Shown: piece after piece, positions 34,901 to 43,104 of the stretch | How the letters are laid out: each line of letters starts with the position of its first letter | Position numbering within the stretch: the first letter of the stretch is position 1 | Assembly: GCF_014652815.1 (NCBI RefSeq) | Contig: NZ_BMZN01000002.1 | Coordinates: 1-64,000 of the forward strand | DNA length: 64,000 nucleotides | Source: Alcaligenes pakistanensis | GTDB lineage: Bacteria; Pseudomonadota; Gammaproteobacteria; Burkholderiales; Burkholderiaceae_B | Direction of reading: 5' to 3' | The notes under the pieces: model-generated | The model's database searches: none | The model's input: only the letters and a program-made list of their open reading frames with translations | Told to the model about the DNA's origin: nothing | Translations under genes and position numbers: made by a program

Positions 34901-35907
34901 CGGCGCAGTTGTTCACTGCGATAGCGGCCATGACGGCGGGCTTGGCGCAGTGCTTTGGAAACCTGAATCAGGTACTGGTTTAAGGGCAGCGACTCGTCAA
35001 TTTGCAAACGCAGTGGGGCCACGTTCATGACGGTAGACACGATACGGGCGCTGATATGGCCCAGGCGTCCCATCCAGGGCACGCCAACCGTGCACTCGTC
35101 CTGGCGGGTGTGGCGGCGCACATAGGCGGCCGTCAAACCTGTCAGGATGTCCGGCCAGCTGATATCGGCGCTTTGAGCCAGCGTTTGCAAGCGCTCTGTG
35201 AGCTCAGGCTTGACGGTGCTGCGTGCCAGCAGGAAATGATGATCGCTTAAAGCCTGAGATTCACTCAGGCTTTGGGCGGGTTCTGCATCGCTTAAGTTGT
35301 CCAGCCAGAATTGCCTGTCCTTACTGCGGCGTTCGCTGTCCCGATAGCTTTGGTCGTCATCCTGCAAAAGGGTGAACGATTCCAGCGCATGGCCATGATC
35401 TTCACGACCGCTCAACAAGGCTTTGTAGAGCTTGACCACCCGTGTCTCGATCAGCGCCATGCCATAGCCGTCAGCGGCCAGGTGATGGATACGTTGATAC
35501 CAAAGGTGGTGCTTGGGCCCCAGCACAAACAGAATATGGCGTGCCAAGGGCGCAAGGGTCGGGTCCAGCGGCGTGCGCAGGTCGGCCATCAGCAGCGTTT
35601 GAGCTTGTTCGGCACCGTCAGCGTGGGCGGACAGGTCAACAATCTCCAGCTGAATAGGCTCTTGCGGGCGCAGGTACTGGGCAGGGCCGTCGGGCGTATC
35701 CACCATGCGCAAGGTGAGGGCATCGGCCTCGGTCAGCGTCAGCGTGATGGCTTGCGCAAACAGGGCTGTGTCCAGCGCCGAATGGATATGCGTGCAGTGC
35801 CCGGTATTGAAAATCGGGTTGAGCGGGTCCAAACGCTGGGCGTACCACAGACCTTCTTGTGCTTCGGTCAGGGGGCGCAATGGCAGTTCGGAAGGAGAGC
35901 TAAACAT
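31984..35907 (-). CDS. entF: enterobactin-type non-ribosomal peptide synthetase
   Basis: This 1307-residue protein has the EntF layout. It consists of a condensation domain (1-430, HHLAADG at 141-147), an adenylation domain (about 455-960, IYTSGSTGTPKG), a peptidyl carrier (GGHSLL, Ser989) and a thioesterase (GWSVGG, Ser1123; Asp1150). Reading the pocket residues against remembered EntF gives D, V, W, H, F, S, L, V, D and the distal K, which is the serine code. It should join dihydroxybenzoate to serine and cyclise three units. No MbtH-like protein gene is seen nearby. The carrier gene lies 21 bp upstream. Confidence 0.93.
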   Translation of the reverse strand: MFSSPSELPLRPLTEAQEGLWYAQRLDPLNPIFNTGHCTHIHSALDTALFAQAITLTLTEADALTLRMVDTPDGPAQYLRPQEPIQLEIVDLSAHADGAEQAQTLLMADLRTPLDPTLAPLARHILFVLGPKHHLWYQRIHHLAADGYGMALIETRVVKLYKALLSGREDHGHALESFTLLQDDDQSYRDSERRSKDRQFWLDNLSDAEPAQSLSESQALSDHHFLLARSTVKPELTERLQTLAQSADISWPDILTGLTAAYVRRHTRQDECTVGVPWMGRLGHISARIVSTVMNVAPLRLQIDESLPLNQYLIQVSKALRQARRHGRYRSEQLRRDLGLLGGMRRLHGPIINVLPFDAPYEQAGLAASQTVLCAGPVEDLNFTFRAQPDAGGLRLEVEANPRLYTEEHIQTHLLRLEQFLLRALQADTLSVVPTLTEAEHHHWIETVNQTAHPVPETTLWALIHAQLQAHPEQSGLEFEGQTLSYAQIDEQTANLAAQLRLAGVQTGDIVAVALPRSLNLVLSLLAIHRAGAAYLPLDLDQPTDRLNKILGVAQPRLLVGQADCTLNATLLVPQPEQACSAEAWAAAGPHDPSYLIYTSGSTGTPKGVLLNHDAIVNRLVWMQTHYGIAAGDRILQKTPATFDVSVWEFFLPFLSGATLVVAPPQAHRDPAHIARLMRDQHITVLHFVPSMLSAFLDEPAARGLAPRLVFCSGEELSAATRDRFHSLLNAELHNLYGPTEAAVDVSYWPASRDDKSQPVPIGFPVWNTALYILDEQLQPVPPGVAGHLYLAGRQLAQGYWGRPDLTAERFVPDPYALHGDRMYATGDVARWRDDGAVIFLGRSDHQIKLRGQRIELGEIEALLARHPEVAHVAVIAREDVPGQMAIVTYWVPQAGSQCTDNTLAAYVGEHLPSYMVPSAWISLDALPVTANGKLNRKALPVPALQARSAGLPLEGATQQQIAAAFATVLESSDTFYADDDFFALGGHSLLAAKLALILREARGQAVSIGTIFEFPTIARLAKHLDQAGSTAADGFGPIITLRPGQNEQPALFVIHPAGGLSWCYGALARHLPPGRAVYGLQASVLSDPSLGLDSSLDAMAKVYVDRIEHVQPHGPYHLAGWSVGGIIAQAMAVELRRRGQLVGMLSLLDAYPSDAWRNEPAPEPNAIYKALLHIAGHDPDSLPDVSLTRHGVVDFLKRSAHPLAELPDTRLDSVFQVVENNNRLVRLYEHHTYDGSMLYFRAALDHAGTQLHPDLWQPYAGQLDVHDIASLHAHLTGTEAVAIMAPLMESAMAFAEQAQAQPELDV

Positions 35908-35928
35908 AAGCGTGTTGCAGTAAAAGAA

Positions 35929-36174
35929 TCAGCGGCCGTTTTGTTGGGCACGTTCGATCAGCGACCACCACTGGCCCAGGGTGACGACCGAGGCCATCTC
36001 AGAAAACTCGATGGGCGCGCCCGCTTCACGCCAACGGGTGGCCAGGGTCATGACACGCATGGAGTCCAGGCCCAGGTCGATCAGGTTGTCGTCGTCCAGG
36101 ATGTCCTGGGGATCTTCATGCAGCATGGCGGCAATGTCTTGCCGCATGTGTTCTAGGGTAAGTGCAGTACTCAT
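35929..36174 (-). CDS. stand-alone aryl carrier protein
   Basis: This 81-residue acyl carrier-type protein has the phosphopantetheine site LGLDSMRVM (Ser38). It takes the place of the C-terminal carrier domain of EntB and should carry dihydroxybenzoate activated by EntE. The ATG at 36174 lies 2 bp after the entE stop; the frame upstream to 36327 is inside entE. It is followed by entF. Confidence 0.9.
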   Translation of the reverse strand: MSTALTLEHMRQDIAAMLHEDPQDILDDDNLIDLGLDSMRVMTLATRWREAGAPIEFSEMASVVTLGQWWSLIERAQQNGR

Positions 36175-36176
36175 GA

Positions 36177-37817
36177 TTAGTCTTGGGTCGTGTTTTCTAG
36201 TTGCTCGCGCAGCTGGGCGCGCAGTTCTTTGCGGCTGATCTTCAAGGCCGCCGTTTCCATGAAACGGTCTACAAAGACGATCTGGTCCGGCACTTTGAAG
36301 TCGGCCAGCCCACGGCTGCGTATCCATTTCTTCAATTCAATGGCGCGTGGCTTGTCCTCTTTGGGGATGATGAAGGCGCAGCTGCGCTCGCCCAGGAACT
36401 CGTCAGGCACCGAAACCACGGCCGCATCAAAGACCTGCGGGTGAGCCAGCAGATGGTCTTCAATTTCCTCGGCGGAGATTTTCTCGCCCGCGCGGTTGAT
36501 GTGGTCGGTGGCTCGGCCCTGAACCATCAAATAGCCTTCAGGCGTCATGCGTACCACGTCGCCCGTGCGGTAAAAGCCGTCCTCGGTAAAGGAGCGGGCA
36601 TTGGCCGATGGATTGTTGTGATAAGCGCGGATGGTGTAGGGGCCTCGCGTCAGCAGGTAGCCGGTCTCGCCAGGGGCAACCGGGTCGCCGTTGTCGTCCA
36701 CGATCAGGATTTCATCGTCCGGGCTGATGGGGCGGCCCTGGGTATGGATGATGGTGTCTTCCGGGTCGTCCAGGCGGGTGTAGTTGACCAGCCCTTCGGC
36801 CATGCCAAACACTTGTTGCAAGGTCACGCCCAAGGTGGGGCGCACGCGCTTGGCGGCTTCCGAGTTTAATTTGGCACCGCCAACCTGAATCACTTGCAGG
36901 GTGTCCAGTTTGGCACTGGTTTTGGTGGCGGCATCCATCCACAGCATTAGCAGCGGGGGCACCAGGCTGGTGTCGGTCACGCCTTCGCGTTCGATCAGCT
37001 CAAAGCACACGTCCGGGCTAGGCGCAGGGCTAAGCACCACTTTGGCACCGACGTACAGCGCACCCAGAAAACCGGGCGAGCTCATGGGGAAGTTGTGCGC
37101 AATGGGCAAAGCACCCAGGAATACGCTGTTCTCGTCCAGGCCCGCAATCTTGGCGCTTTCGCGCAAGGTGTAGATGTAGTCGTCGTGCGTGCGGGGAATC
37201 AGCTTGGACAAACCCGTGCTGCCGCCGGAAATCTGCAGGAAAGCCACTTCGGAAGGCTGGGCGGCCGACACGGGCACATCGACATTCGCGGCGCTGCTTT
37301 GCAACTGGGCCAGCGAGGTGAATTCTTGGGCATCGCCCACGATGTAAACCTGTTCTACCTGCGGGCAGCGTTCACGCAGCTCGCGCACCAGGGGCAGGTA
37401 GTCAAAACCGGCGTGCGTATCCACGCCAATATAGGCGCGTGCCTCGGCGCTATTGGCAAAGTGCTCTACTTCGGTGATGCGGTGCGCAGGTAACACGTAC
37501 ACGGGCAAGAGACCGGCACGGAACAGGCCAAAGATCACGCTGACGAATTCAGGGATATTGGGCAGGTGTACCAGGACACGATCGCCTTTGCGCAAACCGG
37601 CTTGCAGCAGGCCTGCCGCGATCTGGCTGGCGTATTGATCCAGCGCGCCATAGGTCCAGCGCTGCTTGCCGCCAATAACTGCTTCACGTTCCGGATGGTG
37701 TTGCGCGCGCGTGCGCAGCAAGGCACCAAAGGTTTCCCCTTGCCAGTGTCCAGCGTCGCGATATCGCTGAGCAAAAGCGTCAGGCCAAATTTGTTCAACA
37801 GGAATAGATTTCATCAT
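36177..37817 (-). CDS. entE: 2,3-dihydroxybenzoate-AMP ligase
   Basis: This 546-residue adenylating enzyme has LQISGGSTGLSKLIPRTHDDY, FGMAEGLVNYTR, YRTGDVVR and GRATDHINRAGEKISAEEIE, all typical of EntE/DhbE. It loads 2,3-dihydroxybenzoate on the aryl carrier. Two ATGs (37817 and 37814) begin the frame, and no ribosome site precedes them. A -10-like TAATAG and a Fur-like site lie directly upstream, so the mRNA leader is very short. Confidence 0.95.
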   Translation of the reverse strand: MMKSIPVEQIWPDAFAQRYRDAGHWQGETFGALLRTRAQHHPEREAVIGGKQRWTYGALDQYASQIAAGLLQAGLRKGDRVLVHLPNIPEFVSVIFGLFRAGLLPVYVLPAHRITEVEHFANSAEARAYIGVDTHAGFDYLPLVRELRERCPQVEQVYIVGDAQEFTSLAQLQSSAANVDVPVSAAQPSEVAFLQISGGSTGLSKLIPRTHDDYIYTLRESAKIAGLDENSVFLGALPIAHNFPMSSPGFLGALYVGAKVVLSPAPSPDVCFELIEREGVTDTSLVPPLLMLWMDAATKTSAKLDTLQVIQVGGAKLNSEAAKRVRPTLGVTLQQVFGMAEGLVNYTRLDDPEDTIIHTQGRPISPDDEILIVDDNGDPVAPGETGYLLTRGPYTIRAYHNNPSANARSFTEDGFYRTGDVVRMTPEGYLMVQGRATDHINRAGEKISAEEIEDHLLAHPQVFDAAVVSVPDEFLGERSCAFIIPKEDKPRAIELKKWIRSRGLADFKVPDQIVFVDRFMETAALKISRKELRAQLREQLENTTQD

Positions 37818-37836
37818 GGTAATGAGAACTATTACA
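37818..37836 (-). promoter_or_regulatory. Fur-box-like site at the entE promoter
   Basis: GGTAATGAGAACTATTACA matches the 19-bp Fur consensus at 13 positions. It abuts the entE start and overlaps a likely promoter on the minus strand: CTGACA at 37856-37851, 16 bp spacer, TAATAG at 37834-37829. Binding would block transcription of the entE-to-entA run when iron is present. Confidence 0.65.
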
Positions 37837-37858
37837 TAAATAAGTAGGCTTGTCAGAT

Positions 37859-38545
37859 TTACTCATGGTCGGTCAGCTTGGCGTCAGGCAGTTGAATACT
37901 GTCTAGAAAGCTGACTTTCCGGGGAGCAAAGGAAGTGTTCAGACAGACAGCAGCGGCATAGTTTTCCGCTGGCCGGTGACTGTGCACCACCAAACCTTGC
38001 AAGATGGGATGGGGGGATTGTACGGTGCATCCACGATCTGGGTGGCCGTCCAAGGATAATTCTTGAGGCTGGATATGAAAACCCGTGCCCGCGTGTTTCA
38101 AGGCGGCTTCTTTGCCGCACCACAGCGCATAAAAGTCCAGATCGCTCTTTAGCCAGGTGCGCTCAGAAGCCACGCTGCAATGTTCCAACAAACCCGGTTT
38201 GACGGGCAGACGCATGGCTTCAATGTCCACGCCCAGGTTTTGATCGGCGATACCCAGCAGTACGCGTTCGCCGCTATGAGACAGGCTGAAGTGCAGATCG
38301 GTATCGTCCAAGTCCAATACGGGCTTGCCGTGTTCCAGATTCTTGATGGGTACACCTTGCGGCGTACAGCCCAGCAAGGGAGCCAGAAAATGACGCAGGG
38401 CACCATGGGCCAGCAGGCTTAAATGCTGGTCCGACTGCCGCCTGCGGCGGGCAATCACAGCTAAGGTGCTGTCTGGGATCTGGTCTCGTAACCAGAGTTC
38501 CATACCCGGTGGCAGGGGAAGGGACAGGCTGTACAGACCCAGCAT
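37859..38545 (-). CDS. entD: EntD-type phosphopantetheinyl transferase
   Basis: This 228-residue Sfp/EntD-type enzyme has HFSLSHSGERVLLGIA, GVDIEAMR and the WCGKEAALKHAG motif, with the Mg2+ ligands in place. It transfers phosphopantetheine to the carrier domains of the siderophore enzymes. The ATG at 38545 is one base after the stop of the HAAT ATPase gene, so entD is the sixth gene of the transporter operon. The open frame upstream to 38626 overlaps that ATPase gene. Confidence 0.9.
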   Translation of the reverse strand: MLGLYSLSLPLPPGMELWLRDQIPDSTLAVIARRRRQSDQHLSLLAHGALRHFLAPLLGCTPQGVPIKNLEHGKPVLDLDDTDLHFSLSHSGERVLLGIADQNLGVDIEAMRLPVKPGLLEHCSVASERTWLKSDLDFYALWCGKEAALKHAGTGFHIQPQELSLDGHPDRGCTVQSPHPILQGLVVHSHRPAENYAAAVCLNTSFAPRKVSFLDSIQLPDAKLTDHE

Positions 38546-38546
38546 G

Positions 38547-39263
38547 TCAAAGCCCCAAATGGCGTTGCAAAAGGGCGGCGTCCTGGCGTAGTTGCTCTGC
38601 CGGGCCGTCGTACACCAGTTGACCATTCCCCAGCAGCAAGGCGCGATTAGCCAGTTGCAGGGCCAGACTCAGATTTTGTTCGGCCAGCAAAACCGTAATA
38701 CCTTGCTCGTTCAGTTTTTGCAGCTGGGGCAGCAAGGTGTCCTGAATGGTCATGGGGGCCAGACCTTCGCTGGGCTCGTCCAAAACAATGATGGAGGACT
38801 GAGTCAACAGGGCGCGGGCCAATGCCAGCAGCTGCCGCTCGCCACCGCTTAGCGCAGAGCAAGAGGACTGACGGCGCTCGTACAGGCGCGGCATGGTTTC
38901 GTAGATGCCTTCCAGTGTCCAGCGATCATTCGGATGGGGGCGGCGCGCCAGCCCGGCCAAACGTAGGCTTTCCTGCACCGTCAGAGTGGGAAAGCGGCCC
39001 CGGCCTTGCGGCACTAAGGCCATGCCCAAACGGGCAATCTGGTGGGTCGGACAGCCTGCAATATCTTGGCTATGAACGCGTATCTGGCCGCTCCATTGCG
39101 GGCCCATATTGAACAGGCAATGCAGCAGACTGGTTTTCCCAGCGCCATTGCGGCCTAGCAAGGCCACGCTTTGCCCGGCTGGAATCTCCAGCGAGATGTT
39201 TAGCAGAATGTCGGCCCGGTCGTAACGCGCATTCAGGCCTGAGATCTTCAGCGCTGTGCTCAT
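38547..39263 (-). CDS. HAAT-type ABC transporter ATPase (LivF-like)
   Basis: This 238-residue ATPase has Walker A GRNGAGKTS, signature LSGGERQ and Walker B IIVLDEPSEGLAP, the last being characteristic of LivF. It powers import by the branched-chain-amino-acid class of ABC transporters. It overlaps the LivG-like gene by 4 bp. The operon order is binding protein, two permeases, two ATPases and then entD. Confidence 0.9.
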   Translation of the reverse strand: MSTALKISGLNARYDRADILLNISLEIPAGQSVALLGRNGAGKTSLLHCLFNMGPQWSGQIRVHSQDIAGCPTHQIARLGMALVPQGRGRFPTLTVQESLRLAGLARRPHPNDRWTLEGIYETMPRLYERRQSSCSALSGGERQLLALARALLTQSSIIVLDEPSEGLAPMTIQDTLLPQLQKLNEQGITVLLAEQNLSLALQLANRALLLGNGQLVYDGPAEQLRQDAALLQRHLGL

Positions 39264-40018
39264 GCTGTCTCCAAAGCCAGTTCGCCCAGATAGGCCTGGC
39301 GTGCCCCTTTGTGCTGGCGTACCGCGTCCGGTGTATCGCAGATCAGCAAGGTGCCGGAAGACAGCACCGCAATGCGATCACATTCTTGAAAAACAATATC
39401 AATGTCATGACTGATCAGCAGCACGGCACATTGGCCGCGCATGGCATGCACCAGCGCCATGACTTCACGGGATTCGGACTCGGACAGGCCAGCAGTGGGT
39501 TCGTCTAGCAAGAGTACGCGTGGCTGCTGGGCCAGAGCAATCAGTAAATCCAGAATCCGTTGCTCGCCATAGGACAGGGAGCGTGCCAGCACATGACCTC
39601 GCCCAGCCAAGGCGCTGTGCTCCAGCAGTTCTTCTGTGGCTTTCTGGCTGGCTGCGCGAGCGGCCTTGCGGCCCCACCAGTGGTAAGCGCAGTCTTTCTT
39701 GATGCGCACGGCCAGAGCCAGATTCTGTAGCAGGGTCAGTTCGGGGAAAATACGGCTGGTTTGAAAGCTGCGCACCATGCCTTGTTTGGCGCGTTCAATC
39801 GGGCCCAGACTGCGCAAGTCTTTGCCTTCCAGAAAGACCTGTCCACTGGAGGGCGTGGCCAAACCGCTGATGAGGTTGAACAGCGTGGTCTTGCCTGCTC
39901 CATTGGGGCCAATTAGACCCAGGGTTTCACCGGCGTGCAGCTCCAGGCTGACATCAGTCAGAATATCCAGGCCGCCCACATGCAGAGCCAGTTCGCGAGT
40001 GCTTAATAAAACGCTCAT
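39260..40018 (-). CDS. HAAT-type ABC transporter ATPase (LivG-like)
   Basis: This 252-residue ATPase has Walker A GPNGAGKTT, VRSFQTSRIFPELT, signature LSYGEQR and Walker B VLLLDEPTAGLSESE, as in LivG. It pairs with the LivF-like protein. Both ends overlap neighbours by 4 bp, which indicates tight translational coupling. Confidence 0.9.
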   Translation of the reverse strand: MSVLLSTRELALHVGGLDILTDVSLELHAGETLGLIGPNGAGKTTLFNLISGLATPSSGQVFLEGKDLRSLGPIERAKQGMVRSFQTSRIFPELTLLQNLALAVRIKKDCAYHWWGRKAARAASQKATEELLEHSALAGRGHVLARSLSYGEQRILDLLIALAQQPRVLLLDEPTAGLSESESREVMALVHAMRGQCAVLLISHDIDIVFQECDRIAVLSSGTLLICDTPDAVRQHKGARQAYLGELALETA

Positions 40019-40953
40019 GCGGCCCTCTTTCTGCGATCAGCCAGGCCATTGGGCATGAACAGGACCGTCAGCACAAAGATCAAACCCACCAGTAATTGCC
40101 AGCGATCCGTGTAGGAGCTTAGGTAGGTCTGTGCGAACAAATAGAACGTCGCACCGATAAAGGCGCCGCGCCATGTGCGTATGCCGCCGATCACACCCAT
40201 GATGATGAGCGTGGCCGAGAAGCTCCAATGCACTTGTTGTGGGCTGACGTATTGATTGGCAAAGGGATACAGGCCGCCTGCGGCACCGGCAACAGCCCCG
40301 GCAATCATGAAGGTGTAGAGGCGAATGCGCCAGGCTTGATAACCCAGGGCGGCCATGCGCAAGGGCTGGTCGCGCAGCCCTGTCAAAGCCAGCCCAATCG
40401 GGGCACGGCTAAAGGAGCGCAGTAGCAGCCAGCAGACCAGGGCCAGAACCAGAGCCAGAATCATCAAGGTGTAGGGGGCGCTCAGGGCTAGATCGCCCAG
40501 GCTCAAGCGTGGAAAACCGCGCAGGCCGTCGGCCCCGCCAGTCAGATCACGCCAGCGAAATGCCAATTCCCACACCAGTTGGCCAGCCACTAAGGTAGCC
40601 ACCATAAAAAATAGTTCAGAGCTGCGCAGGCTGATCAGCGCCATCAGCATCGATAGCAGGGTGCCTGCCAGAATGCCCACCAGCAGCATCAGCGGCAGTG
40701 AAGCGCCCCAATATTGGCTGGTGATAGAGGTTGCATACGCTGCAAAACCAAAGACCGCGCCGTGGCCCAAGGAGACCAGGCCGCCATAGCCTATCAATAA
40801 ATTGATGCTGAGCACCGCGCAGCCAATCAGCAAGGCTTCGGTGGTGAAGCGCCACAGAAAAGAGTCGCCCCAGAAATAGCTGCTGAGCAAGAGCAGGCTG
40901 GCCAGAGCAGGCCAAAACGCAGTGCGTTGCAGGCAGGTGTTGAGCTTGTTCAT
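40015..40953 (-). CDS. HAAT-type ABC transporter permease (LivM-like)
   Basis: This 312-residue membrane protein has about nine hydrophobic segments and the LivM phrases GYGGLVSLGHGAVFGFAAY and GGADGLRGFPR. It is one half of the membrane channel. The C terminus overlaps the LivG-like start by 4 bp, and its ATG directly abuts the LivH-like stop. Confidence 0.9.
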   Translation of the reverse strand: MNKLNTCLQRTAFWPALASLLLLSSYFWGDSFLWRFTTEALLIGCAVLSINLLIGYGGLVSLGHGAVFGFAAYATSITSQYWGASLPLMLLVGILAGTLLSMLMALISLRSSELFFMVATLVAGQLVWELAFRWRDLTGGADGLRGFPRLSLGDLALSAPYTLMILALVLALVCWLLLRSFSRAPIGLALTGLRDQPLRMAALGYQAWRIRLYTFMIAGAVAGAAGGLYPFANQYVSPQQVHWSFSATLIIMGVIGGIRTWRGAFIGATFYLFAQTYLSSYTDRWQLLVGLIFVLTVLFMPNGLADRRKRAA

Positions 40954-41835
40954 TTAAACCTGACGCGTAGCGGATTTGCTCAGGCCATTGGGCCAGCAAA
41001 GCAATAAGGCCAGCATGACAGCCAGGGTGGCTGCATTGGCAAAAGCCGGGACCCAGACGCGGGCAAAGGTGGTGACAAAGCCCAGGATCAGCGCGCACAG
41101 CAAGGTGCCGCGTACCGAGTTCAAGCCACCAATGACGACGACCAACAGGGCCAGCAACAGGATTTCTTCATCCAGACCGGGGTAGACCGACAGCATGCCC
41201 GCCCCCAGCGCTCCACCCAAACCGGCCAGACCGGCGGCTAGTGCCATGCCGATGGCGAACAGGCGGCGCGAGTTCAAGCCCAGGGTTTCGACGATTTGGG
41301 CGTCCTGCACGCAAGCCCGGATGGCCGCGCCCCACAGGGTGCGATCCAGCAGAAACCAGAACAGCAGGGCCAGCGTGAGGCCAGTGATGATCAGGAATAG
41401 GCGGTAGGTGGGGAAGGGCAGGCCCATGATCCACACCCCGCCACGCAACACTTGCGGCAGCATGGGCGAGAGCGTGTCGGCACTGAAACCCCAACGCATC
41501 AAGTCCGCCAGAATCACGGATAGGCCGTAGGTCAGCAGCACCTGCATCAAGTGGGTGCGCTGGTAGAACTGGCGAAAGGGGAAGCGGTCCAGCAACAAGC
41601 CCATCAGACCGCACAGCGCAAAGGCTGCAGGGAATGCCAGCCACCAGGGTGCGCCGGATGCCAGCCACTGCACGCTGATATAGCCGCCCAGCAGGAAAAA
41701 AGAGCCGTGCGTCAGGTTGATGAAGTTCATCAGGCTGAGCACTAAAGACAGCCCAAGCCCTGCCAGCATCAGCAAGGCTGAGAAGGACAGGGCATTGAGA
41801 ATTTGGAGCAGAAAGTAAGACAAGGTGTGGCTCAA
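40954..41835 (-). CDS. HAAT-type ABC transporter permease (LivH-like)
   Basis: This 293-residue protein has about eight hydrophobic segments and the LivH patterns NALSFSALLMLAGLGLSL, LTHGSFFLLGGYI and GGLNSVRGTLLCALILG. It forms the second half of the channel. Its ATG overlaps the binding-protein stop by 4 bp. Confidence 0.9.
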   Translation of the reverse strand: MSHTLSYFLLQILNALSFSALLMLAGLGLSLVLSLMNFINLTHGSFFLLGGYISVQWLASGAPWWLAFPAAFALCGLMGLLLDRFPFRQFYQRTHLMQVLLTYGLSVILADLMRWGFSADTLSPMLPQVLRGGVWIMGLPFPTYRLFLIITGLTLALLFWFLLDRTLWGAAIRACVQDAQIVETLGLNSRRLFAIGMALAAGLAGLGGALGAGMLSVYPGLDEEILLLALLVVVIGGLNSVRGTLLCALILGFVTTFARVWVPAFANAATLAVMLALLLCWPNGLSKSATRQV

Positions 41836-43034
41836 GAACGCGGGCCGGGGTCCTGGATACGCTGGTAGGTATGAACCACGGTGTTAAAGGGGCGGCCTTG
41901 TGTGTCTTTTTCAACCCGGTTGACGTAAATATCCAGAATCGACTGGTTGTTACGCGGGTCAAATGCCATGGGGCCAAAAGCGGTGTTGATAGGCTTGTCC
42001 AGCAGAGCTTGCTTGAACGCCGCCTTATTGGACAGATCGCCCTTGACGGCATCCAGACCGGCCTTGATGACCTGACCGGTGACGTAACCCGAGGTGCTGG
42101 CCTCGCCGGGCAAACGGCCACGGCTGGCTTGGTAAGCGGCCACAAAGTCCTGGGCAGCCGGAGCGCCAGGGGACTGGTGGAAGGTGCTGACGCCACCCAA
42201 AGCGGCATCGCCGACGGCGGTGATGACGTCTTCCTGGTCGAACAAGGCACCGGGCCCAACAATCTGAATCTTGCCGTGCAACTGGTAGTCCTGCATTTGC
42301 TGGTGGAAACGCACTGCGTCGGCACCGGCCAGGAAGGTGTAGACGAATTTGGGGTTGCTGGCGGCCAGATTCATCAAAATTGGCGCAAAGTCGGGCGTAC
42401 CCAGTGGTGTCCAGATGCGCTCGCCCAGCGTGCCGCCTTGTTCCTGATAGGTGTTGGCGAAGTCTTCAATGTATTCGCGGCCGGCGGTGTAGTCCGAACC
42501 CAGGGTGATACCCCCGGATTTTTCGATATGCTCGAAGGTCCACAACGCGCCGGTATGGCCCAGCATCCAGCTGGTTTTGGTGGGGCGGAACACATAGGGG
42601 CTGGCCGCTTCGCGGGCCAGGCCATTGGCAGCGGCATTGGAAATGAAAGTAGGCAGTTGCGCGTCATGCACGATGTCGCGAATGGCCAGAGCAATATTGG
42701 CGCTGATGACGCCGCCCAGGATGTCGATCTTGTCGCGCTCGATCAGCTTACGGACTTTGCGGATGGCTTCGTCAGGCTTGCCGTGGTCGTCTTCTACCAG
42801 CAATTGAACCTTGCGTCCGCCCATCTCGTAATTGCATTGTTGCAGCATCAGCTCCAGACCGGCACGCATGCTCTCGCCCAATGAGGCGAAGGGGCCGGAC
42901 AGGGATGTCAGCAAAGCAATTTTCAGGGGACCGTCTTGGGCACGAAGCAGGCGGGGTACGCCAAACAGCAATGGGCTGGCCGCCGCGGCCAGCAAGAGCT
43001 GGCGACGTCCAGCACGGGTAGGGGAGAGAGTCAC
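41832..43034 (-). CDS. HAAT-type ABC transporter substrate-binding protein
   Basis: This 400-residue periplasmic binding protein (Peripla_BP_6/LivK class) has an N-terminal signal with a twin-arginine pattern (GRRQLLLAAAASP), so Tat export is possible. Family phrases are IALLTSLSGPFASLGESMRAGLELM and VEDDHGKPDEAIRKVRKLIE. Ligands of this class range from amino acids to amides, urea and aromatic acids; none can be assigned. A strong Fur box lies 71 bp upstream, so the whole operon with entD is probably iron-repressed. Confidence 0.88.
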   Translation of the reverse strand: MTLSPTRAGRRQLLLAAAASPLLFGVPRLLRAQDGPLKIALLTSLSGPFASLGESMRAGLELMLQQCNYEMGGRKVQLLVEDDHGKPDEAIRKVRKLIERDKIDILGGVISANIALAIRDIVHDAQLPTFISNAAANGLAREAASPYVFRPTKTSWMLGHTGALWTFEHIEKSGGITLGSDYTAGREYIEDFANTYQEQGGTLGERIWTPLGTPDFAPILMNLAASNPKFVYTFLAGADAVRFHQQMQDYQLHGKIQIVGPGALFDQEDVITAVGDAALGGVSTFHQSPGAPAAQDFVAAYQASRGRLPGEASTSGYVTGQVIKAGLDAVKGDLSNKAAFKQALLDKPINTAFGPMAFDPRNNQSILDIYVNRVEKDTQGRPFNTVVHTYQRIQDPGPRS

Positions 43035-43104
43035 GAGATCTTATTTCCGTAAGAAAGCCAAGCGTACCTGGCAAGACATCTCAGGCAGCGGCGCTACTAC
43101 TAAA

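Noticed and set aside
41168-42325. 385-codon frame overlapping the HAAT binding protein and permease in another frame
   Set aside because: It covers parts of two confirmed genes in a shifted frame and has no coherent domain; I do not read it as a fusion or frameshift.
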